A DNA stretch of 11,658 bases from Minisyncoccota bacterium (lineage in GTDB: Bacteria; Verrucomicrobiota; Lentisphaeria; Oligosphaerales; MVZH01). The notes below the pieces were generated by a model, which did no database searches, was not told the DNA's origin, and was given only the letters and a program-made list of their open reading frames with translations. Positions within the stretch are counted from its first letter, which is position 1. Every line of letters begins with the position of its first letter. A program made the position numbers and the translations under genes. The stretch is from NCBI GenBank assembly GCA_021734725.1, contig JAIPIM010000106.1, positions 1-11,658 on the forward strand, read 5' to 3'. Shown piece after piece: positions 6,810 through 11,658 of this stretch.

Positions 6810-6878
6810 GGGTTTCAGGCGTCAGGTTTCAGGTGTCACGAATGGAGCTGTCAGCCTGAACCCCGAACACTGACACCT
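6810..6878. repeat. Tandem 14-bp direct repeat within an imperfect inverted repeat
   Basis: Two adjacent 14-bp copies, 6811-6824 and 6825-6838, read GGTTTCAGGCGTCA and GGTTTCAGGTGTCA, differing at one base. The right-hand part carries degenerate copies on the opposite strand. GGGTTTCAGGC (6810-6820) pairs with GCCTGAACCCC (6854-6864) with one mismatch, while AGGTGTCA (6831-6838) pairs exactly with TGACACCT (6871-6878). These two pairings cross each other, so they cannot form one simple hairpin. The element lies in the 146-bp gap between convergent genes. It may be a copy of a dispersed intergenic repeat and may help end transcription from both sides, but no T-run follows either stem. Confidence 0.75.
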
Positions 6879-6912
6879 CTCCTTAAATCAACAGCATTAA
6901 GGCCAGGGCAGT

Positions 6913-7461
6913 TCACACTTCATTGGTAGCCTGGAAAATATTGTAATGCTGCAGTTCCACCATTACTCCTATGGTCCGCAGCGCTTCTTGCATATCTTTT
7001 CTAAAATGTCCGACATCAATGTCCGGTGGCAAGTCAATAGATAGAATCATCGTGTACTTGCCTTCGTGTACACAGGTTGCCAAGTCACCGATGTTGATGG
7101 TATGATCGCGGAGATACGAAGACACGGCTGCCAGCAACCCCATTTTGTCGGGTCCCACGGCGGTCAACACGAAATGGTCATCCGAGTATTCAAGTGGTTC
7201 TGGCCGCAATTCCTGAGCGGGAATTTTTATACCGACCTCGAACGGTTCTTCAGGATCCAGGTTGTTAAGTGTTGTCCGAATGGTCTCCGTGGTCACGGAT
7301 TCAGGGAACGACGCCGCCACTATCATCGTGAAATAGCCAGCCAAAACAGTTTGACTGAGGTCCGCAAGATTCCCATTCAGTTCTTTGATGGCATTCGTTA
7401 CATCCGCAACGATACCGACACGATCATGCGTCATGATTGAAATGACGTATTGCTTGCTCAT
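6913..7461 (-). CDS. Tandem ACT-domain protein, GcvR-like
   Basis: This 182-residue protein is built of two ACT domains, roughly residues 5-68 and 97-170. Each starts with the characteristic ligand-interface turn: MTHDRVGIVADVTNAI (10-25) and VGPDKMGLLAAVSSYL (102-117). The predicted second strand of each holds the paired hydrophobic residues TMIVAASF and TMILSIDL. Length and architecture match GcvR and related 'ACT domain' regulators, which sense an amino acid or act through partner proteins and have no DNA-binding domain. No catalytic domain is fused. The start is the ATG complementary to 7459-7461, supported by GAGG about nine bases upstream. A longer reading to 7707 would translate a repeat-rich intergenic stretch and is rejected. 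The gene is convergent with the secreted-protein gene and divergent from the rhomboid gene, so it is its own unit. The ligand is unknown. Confidence 0.92.
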   Translation of the reverse strand: MSKQYVISIMTHDRVGIVADVTNAIKELNGNLADLSQTVLAGYFTMIVAASFPESVTTETIRTTLNNLDPEEPFEVGIKIPAQELRPEPLEYSDDHFVLTAVGPDKMGLLAAVSSYLRDHTINIGDLATCVHEGKYTMILSIDLPPDIDVGHFRKDMQEALRTIGVMVELQHYNIFQATNEV

Positions 7462-7492
7462 ACATCGACCTCGTCCGAGTTCGCGGTTCCCG

Positions 7493-7531
7493 GTTCCGGG
7501 GTGCTGGGCTCGGGGGGGCGGACCCCGGAAC
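7493..7531. repeat. GC-rich hairpin (10-bp perfect stem, 19-base loop)
   Basis: GTTCCGGGGT (7493-7502) is perfectly complementary to ACCCCGGAAC (7522-7531), with a G-rich loop that includes a run of seven G (7512-7518). A near-copy of the left arm, GGTTCCC (7485-7491), stands immediately before it, giving a tandem look. It lies 32 bp upstream of the ACT-gene start, in the 231-bp divergent region. It could be a REP-like dispersed repeat, or a leader hairpin in the ACT mRNA. It has no T-run, so it is not a classical terminator. Confidence 0.65.
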
Positions 7532-7637
7532 GACTTGCGCGAAAACCATTTTGCAAGAGTTTTAACAGTACCCACAGTTTGGTTGAATGCAATGCGGTGA
7601 ATGTTTTCTCCGGGAGTGAGCGCCTTCATCGTCAGTC

Positions 7638-7665
7638 TTGCCTTTCTCGTGTGCGGGTGTACACT
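7638..7665 (+). promoter_or_regulatory. Possible sigma70-like promoter for the rhomboid-sulfatase block
   Basis: TTGCCT (7638-7643) and TACACT (7660-7665) are separated by 16 bases, each matching four of six consensus positions. They lie 28-55 bp upstream of the rhomboid ATG at 7693, at the start of a co-directional gene block, where a promoter is needed. The -10 overlaps an 8-bp palindrome GTGTACAC (7658-7665), which might serve as a regulator half-site or be chance. Confidence 0.3.
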
Positions 7666-7692
7666 GTAAATCGTAATGTGCCAGGGAGACAT

Positions 7693-8421
7693 ATGATCCC
7701 GATTCATGACAACGTACGTTCACGGCATGTACCGGTAGTGACGCTTGCCATCATAGTTGTCAATGTAATCGTGTTCTTTTTCGAGTTGCAGTTGCCGCGC
7801 GGGTCGGCTCCTCACTTTTTCAGTATGTGGGGTGTTGTTCCAAAGCGACTGTTCAGTGGCGGTCTGCTGGACAGTGGCGCCGCACCGCCGGTTGCTTTTT
7901 CGCTGTTCACGTCCATGTTCCTCCATGGCGGCTGGTTTCACCTCATCAGTAACATGTGGATATTATGGCTTTTTGGAGACAACGTTGAGGATCGTTTCGG
8001 TCATGGTACATTCATCGTGTTTTATCTGGGGTGCGGAATTGGTGCGATGGCGGCGCATGCGTTTCTGAATCCCCAAAGCACGGTCCCGTCCATTGGTGCG
8101 AGCGGCGCGATTGCAGGGGTCATGGGCGCCTACTTTCTTTTGTATCCAATGGCGCGCATTATTGTGATGGTGCCGATATTCTTTTATCCGTTTTTGTTTG
8201 AAGTCCCCGCGGTAGTGTTTCTTTTTGTGTGGATCACTATTCAGGTGATGAGTGGGATGTCGGATGCCGCTCGCGGTTCTGCCCAGGCTGGAGGCGTGGC
8301 ATTTTGGGCACATGTAGGCGGGTTTGCAGTGGGGCTGGCAGTTGCAGTCCTGCTGAAGAGCAAACGACCCACGGGCGGGCGCGTGTCAGGAAATAACGAC
8401 CGTCGGCGTTACCGAAAATGA
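7693..8421 (+). CDS. Rhomboid family intramembrane serine protease
   Basis: This 242-residue polytopic membrane protein cleaves transmembrane substrates within the bilayer. The catalytic core is complete: MFLHGGWFHLISN (75-87) with the oxyanion-side His83 and Asn87, GASG (135-138) with nucleophile Ser137, and WAHVGGFAVG (205-214) with His207. DNVEDRFGHG (96-105) is the usual loop after TM2. A first hydrophobic helix is at 13-31. The extra GVVP (47-50) and the length fit the common six-to-seven-helix bacterial group. The tail after 222 is basic and probably cytoplasmic. ATG 7693 is chosen because AGGGAG (7683-7688) precedes it; upstream in-frame sequence is repeat-derived. It is the first gene of a plus-strand block, 71 bp before the sulfatase. 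The substrate is not evident, and it does not look like a rhombosortase. Confidence 0.95.
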   Translation: MIPIHDNVRSRHVPVVTLAIIVVNVIVFFFELQLPRGSAPHFFSMWGVVPKRLFSGGLLDSGAAPPVAFSLFTSMFLHGGWFHLISNMWILWLFGDNVEDRFGHGTFIVFYLGCGIGAMAAHAFLNPQSTVPSIGASGAIAGVMGAYFLLYPMARIIVMVPIFFYPFLFEVPAVVFLFVWITIQVMSGMSDAARGSAQAGGVAFWAHVGGFAVGLAVAVLLKSKRPTGGRVSGNNDRRRYRK

Positions 8422-8492
8422 CTCACGGCCAAGTTTGTCGCAGGATTGTTAATCATACACGAATGAGTGTATCCACTGCAGGGGTAAGTACA

Positions 8493-9953
8493 ATGACCAC
8501 GAATCGACCGAACATTGTCTATATTCTGGCGGATGACATGGGATATGGGGATGTCTCCTGCTTTAACGAGGACGGTAAACTGCAGACAGGTTGTCTGGAT
8601 CAACTGGCCGAAGAAGGTGTGGTGTTCCGGCATGCCCACGCCAACTCGGCTGTGTGTACGCCGACGCGGTACGGAATTATGACCGGGCGTTACTGCTGGC
8701 GCTCGCGGTTGAAGTCGGGTGTGGTGTTCGGGTACACTCCGTCACTGCTTGAAAACGACCGGATGACAGTGGCACGTTTTCTGAAGAAACATGGCTACCG
8801 GACTGCGTGTTTCGGGAAGTGGCACTTGGGGATCGACTGGGCCAAAGACGGGGAGGAAGAATGGGAGGTTGATTTCACCAAACCAGTGCGCAACGGTCCT
8901 TCCGATCTGGGGTTCGACTATTATTTCGGGATCAGCGCGTCACTGGACATGCCGCCGTACGTGTACCTTGAGAATGATCGGGTCACCCAGTTGCCGGACG
9001 GCATATCGCGAAACGTCGACTCGAAGGGGTATTGGCGCGAGGGGCCGATAGCTCCGGACTTCCGCCACGTTGAAGTGCTTCCGGAGCTGACACGTCGGGT
9101 TACGGAGTATATACATCGGCAGGCGAACAACAGCGAACCGTTCTTTCTATATTTTCCGATGCCGGCACCGCATACTCCCATCCTGCCCACGGAACGGTTC
9201 GTCGGCAGCAGTAACACCAACGCGTACGGGGATTTTGTTTTGCAGGTGGACGATACTGTCGGCAGCGTAATGCGTGCGCTGCATGAGAGTGGCCAATCTG
9301 AAAATACATTGGTCATTTACACCAGCGACAATGGGTGTTCTCCCATGGCCAATTTTGAGGAACTGGCGTCTGTCGGGCATAACCCGAGTTATAAGTTCCG
9401 CGGACACAAAGCCGATATCTTTGAAGGCGGGCATCGCATCCCGTTCATTGCACGTTGGCCGGCCAGAATTCCAGCGGGCAGTGTGTCGGACGAGATCATC
9501 TGCCTGACGGACCTCATGCGGACCTGTGCGGCAATTGTCGACGACCGGTTGCCGGCCAATGCCGGTGAGGACAGCTTCAACATTCTGCCGGCGCTAGTGG
9601 GGGATGATTATGAGCGACCCCTTCGGCCTGGAACCGTTTTGCACTCGATTAACGGCTCATTCGCGATTCGAGAAGGGAACTGGAAATTGGAGATGTGCCC
9701 GGGGTCAGGTGGGTGGAGCGAGCCTCGTCCAGATAGCGACGAGGTCGTTGGGCTGCCGCCGATTCAACTCTATGATTTGGCGGCGGATGTTGGCGAGACC
9801 ACGAACGTATGCGATGATCATCCTGAAGTCGTCAACCGGCTGCGGGCTATGCTCATCAAGTATATTCGCGAGGGTCGGAGCACCCCTGGTGAAACACAAG
9901 ACAATGAAGCTGTCGACAATTGGCCCCAGCTTGCCTGGATGGACGAGTCGTAG
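8493..9953 (+). CDS. Formylglycine-dependent sulfatase (arylsulfatase family, S1)
   Basis: This 486-residue enzyme hydrolyses sulfate esters, probably on a carbohydrate. NIVYILADDMGYGD (7-20) supplies metal-binding Asp14 and Asp15. CTPTRYGIMTGRY (55-67) is the C-x-P-x-R...TG signature, with Cys55 to be oxidised to formylglycine by a maturase not in this window. Other conserved parts are GKWHLG (108-113), PAPHTP (224-229) with His227, TSDNG (277-281) with metal ligand Asp279, and the EGGHRIPFIARWP block. ATG 8493 is chosen for AGGGG eight bases upstream and because the family N-terminus begins there. Longer in-frame starts at 8463 or 8418 (overlapping the rhomboid stop) add no signal peptide. 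A cytoplasmic sulfatase would act on an intracellular or imported substrate. It is followed by a membrane protein after 23 bp. Which sulfated compound is used is unknown. Confidence 0.96.
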   Translation: MTTNRPNIVYILADDMGYGDVSCFNEDGKLQTGCLDQLAEEGVVFRHAHANSAVCTPTRYGIMTGRYCWRSRLKSGVVFGYTPSLLENDRMTVARFLKKHGYRTACFGKWHLGIDWAKDGEEEWEVDFTKPVRNGPSDLGFDYYFGISASLDMPPYVYLENDRVTQLPDGISRNVDSKGYWREGPIAPDFRHVEVLPELTRRVTEYIHRQANNSEPFFLYFPMPAPHTPILPTERFVGSSNTNAYGDFVLQVDDTVGSVMRALHESGQSENTLVIYTSDNGCSPMANFEELASVGHNPSYKFRGHKADIFEGGHRIPFIARWPARIPAGSVSDEIICLTDLMRTCAAIVDDRLPANAGEDSFNILPALVGDDYERPLRPGTVLHSINGSFAIREGNWKLEMCPGSGGWSEPRPDSDEVVGLPPIQLYDLAADVGETTNVCDDHPEVVNRLRAMLIKYIREGRSTPGETQDNEAVDNWPQLAWMDES

Positions 9954-9976
9954 ATTAGCATACGGGAGGATCCCAG

Positions 9977-11536
9977 ATGGAACCAGTGAAATCAGACGGA
10001 AGTGTGTTGGACCTTATTCACGCGCGGCTTGACCGTTTCTGCCAAGTGCTGGTGGTTAACGCCCGGGACCGTATACCGCTTCTGGTGGTGACCTTGTCGG
10101 TGGTTGTTCTCTTTCTCATACCACTTAAGATCATTGGGTACGGGTACTTGCCGGAAGACGACGCACTGCGGCACGCCGCCAAAGCGGTGGCGGGAAAGCC
10201 GTGGCGCGAAATACTGGTCCTGGATCCGGTGTTCAAAGTGGATGTGCACGAGGGATGGCACGCCACGCTCGGTGCCGTGCATCGTTTGACCGGGATTAAT
10301 GCCGAAAGCCTCGCAGTGCTCTCGGTTGTCGTGATGGCGCTCGTTTTTCTGGTGCCCGCCGCCTTCCGACGGTCGCGTCCCGAAGCGTGGGTGGCCGCGC
10401 TTCTGCTGATGATCGTTGCGCTCCCGGCGTATACCGTGCGCATAATGACGGGAAGACCCTATTTGGTGCAGGTCGCCATGATTCTGTTGATCTGCGCGAC
10501 GTGGCAACACTTTCGTGCGCCCGCAAAGAACAAGCGCTATCTGGGGTTCTTTATTATTCTGGTTGCCCTTTCGGTGTGGATGCGTTCAACATGGTATCTT
10601 TACAGCATCCCGGCATTTGCGCTGGTGCTCGCGCGCGAGTGGAAGGCCACCATTGTCTTTACGACAGCCGTTGGTATTGGCAGTATTCTGGGGGGGCTGG
10701 CGACAGGGACCCCTTTGCTCTTCCTCAGTCAAGGCATCATTTTCATGGTGCATGCCGCACTGCGCGATGTGGAGGCTGACATTATGGTTGGTGAAATGCA
10801 ACCTTTTGCAGGCTACGCGGGCACCCTGCTGGCGCTGGCGGCGGTTGCACTGTGGGGACGCCTTAACGGGAAACTCTCGGGACGGGCCTTTGATACACCC
10901 GTATTCTATCTGATGCTTGTTACTTGGATGCTGGGCTTTGTAGCCGCAAAATTCTGGCTTGAGTTTGGCTTCCCGGCGGCGTTGATTTGGCTGCAGACTC
11001 GCTTCAGCGATCAACTGGATGGGCACCCTGCAATGGACTATGACAAAGCTCCGCGGCTGGCTCTTTCAGCATTCCTCTGCGTTGCCCTGTTTTTGGCTGT
11101 CACCTCCGACCACGATGGGCGTTGGACCAATACCCTCAGGCGCGAGTACCTGGATATGAACAACCCGGACCATCGTCCCTGGCTGCCGGACCAGGGGGGT
11201 ATTCTGTATTCATCGAGCATGCGGCTGTTCTTTAACACATTCCTGGCCAATCCCAATGGGGAATGGCGGTACATGCTCGGGTTTGAACCGGGGTTAATGC
11301 CGAAGGAGGATCAGACTATCTATCACCGAATTGTGTTGAACGGATTCGCCAGTGAAGCCTATCAACCATGGGTCGACAAGATGCGCCCTGAAGATCGTTT
11401 GATTCTGCGACGCCGCCACAATAATCCTCCAACGATTCCAGAGCTTGAGTGGGATTATACGATTGATAATCATTGGTGCGGACGTTTGCCGCGGCGGGAG
11501 AGTGACGAAAACGCAGCCTCGAGAAATGAGCAGTGA
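9977..11536 (+). CDS. GT-C-like polytopic membrane protein with soluble C-terminal region
   Basis: This 519-residue protein has about eleven hydrophobic segments (near 33-55, 111-130, 137-152, 163-177, 187-201, 207-220, 224-243, 249-260, 279-294, 308-326, 361-376). A soluble C-terminal part of about 140 residues follows. After TM1, GYLPEDDALRHAAKAVAG (55-72) puts an acidic Glu-Asp-Asp (60-62) in the first large outer loop, as in GT-C (PMT/ArnT-type) glycosyltransferases that use lipid-linked sugars. That assignment is inferred from layout, with no family signature recognised. The tail has GGILYSSSMRLFFNTFLANP (407-426), WRYMLGFEPGLMP (430-442) and a charged end. The ATG at 9977 has a strong GGGAGGA site six bases upstream. 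It starts 23 bp after the sulfatase and overlaps the next reading frame by 11 bases, so all three may be co-transcribed. Confidence 0.85.
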   Translation: MEPVKSDGSVLDLIHARLDRFCQVLVVNARDRIPLLVVTLSVVVLFLIPLKIIGYGYLPEDDALRHAAKAVAGKPWREILVLDPVFKVDVHEGWHATLGAVHRLTGINAESLAVLSVVVMALVFLVPAAFRRSRPEAWVAALLLMIVALPAYTVRIMTGRPYLVQVAMILLICATWQHFRAPAKNKRYLGFFIILVALSVWMRSTWYLYSIPAFALVLAREWKATIVFTTAVGIGSILGGLATGTPLLFLSQGIIFMVHAALRDVEADIMVGEMQPFAGYAGTLLALAAVALWGRLNGKLSGRAFDTPVFYLMLVTWMLGFVAAKFWLEFGFPAALIWLQTRFSDQLDGHPAMDYDKAPRLALSAFLCVALFLAVTSDHDGRWTNTLRREYLDMNNPDHRPWLPDQGGILYSSSMRLFFNTFLANPNGEWRYMLGFEPGLMPKEDQTIYHRIVLNGFASEAYQPWVDKMRPEDRLILRRRHNNPPTIPELEWDYTIDNHWCGRLPRRESDENAASRNEQ

Positions 11537-11658
11537 CAAGCCACGGCCACACGTCTGCCTGGCTCATTGTTCCCGTCTGGAGAGCGTGATTGGCGAGTGT
11601 GACGTTGAAAACGCAGCTTTAGGCCAGCGCTTGTCGCATTTATGTGTCCTTGATTTTT
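11526..11658 (+). CDS. Start of a possible gene running off the window, unrecognised
   Basis: An ATG at 11526 opens a frame that stays open for 44 codons to the end of the window and overlaps the preceding membrane-protein gene by 11 bases, as expected for a coupled downstream gene. The visible residues (MSSDKPRPHVCLAHCSRLES...) carry three Cys and two His in the first half. No domain is recognised. The ribosome site is weak, so the start may differ. The real protein depends on sequence beyond 11658. Confidence 0.4.
   Translation, partial: MSSDKPRPHVCLAHCSRLESVIGECDVENAALGQRLSHLCVLDF

Noticed and set aside
7450..7692. Upstream extension of the rhomboid frame
   Set aside because: It overlaps the ACT start and the GC-rich hairpin, and has no rhomboid-like sequence; AGGGAG supports ATG 7693.
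7462..7707. Longer ACT protein beginning at 7707
   Set aside because: The added 82 residues translate intergenic repeat sequence; GAGG precedes the internal ATG at 7461, where the ACT domain starts.
7693..8421. Rhombosortase (GlyGly-CTERM processing) identity for the rhomboid
   Set aside because: The HxxxN, GASG and AHVGG motifs and overall layout match ordinary rhomboid proteases, and no GlyGly-CTERM protein is seen in the window.
11507..11617. Exact 11-bp repeat GAAAACGCAGC at 11507 and 11607, exactly 100 bp apart, with similar flanks
   Set aside because: It falls in different reading frames at a gene end and the next gene start; too short to separate from chance without seeing the sequence beyond the window.
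1..11658. tRNA, rRNA, CRISPR array, insertion sequence or integrase
   Set aside because: No cloverleaf, no regularly spaced repeats, no transposase or integrase motifs were found on either strand.

Overview
The window carries two co-directional plus-strand gene blocks separated by one minus-strand regulatory gene. GC content is moderate to high and Shine-Dalgarno sites are clear. A formylglycine-type sulfatase, a secreted protein pairing a secretin-N-like segment with an OB-fold-like domain, and degenerate 'GGTTTCAGG' intergenic repeats together suggest a PVC-superphylum bacterium, perhaps Kiritimatiellota or Lentisphaerota. That placement rests on family resemblance only; no rRNA or other phylogenetic marker is present.

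Block 1 (1-6766, +) looks like an acyl-carrier-protein-based biosynthetic locus. It begins with the C-terminal end of a beta-ketoacyl synthase whose second catalytic His is replaced by Glu. Next come a translationally coupled pair of thiamine-diphosphate 2-oxoacid dehydrogenase subunits (E1 alpha and E1 beta), a family 2 glycosyltransferase, a free-standing acyl carrier protein, and two alpha/beta-hydrolase-fold proteins. These last two resemble the hydrolase 2 / hydrolase 1 pair of exosortase-A exopolysaccharide loci: one has lost the catalytic Ser and His, the other has Cys as nucleophile. The block ends with a secreted protein of unknown function. Gaps within it are mostly 17-97 bp or overlaps, so most of it could be one operon. 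No E2 (lipoyl) or E3 subunit is present, so the E1 pair may deliver an acyl or hydroxyacyl unit to the local ACP rather than feed central metabolism. This is the best candidate here for an undescribed system: a decarboxylase-primed, ACP-bound acyl chain that may be added to, or assembled with, a glycan.

Middle (6767-7692): a tandem ACT-domain (GcvR-like) protein on the minus strand. Its 3' side holds a tandem direct/inverted repeat element, and its upstream side holds a GC-rich hairpin.

Block 2 (7693-11658, +): a complete rhomboid intramembrane serine protease, a Cys-type sulfatase with no evident signal peptide, a GT-C-like polytopic membrane protein with a soluble C-terminal domain, and the start of an overlapping gene that runs off the window. 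These look like cell-envelope or polysaccharide functions, but no direct link to block 1 is visible.
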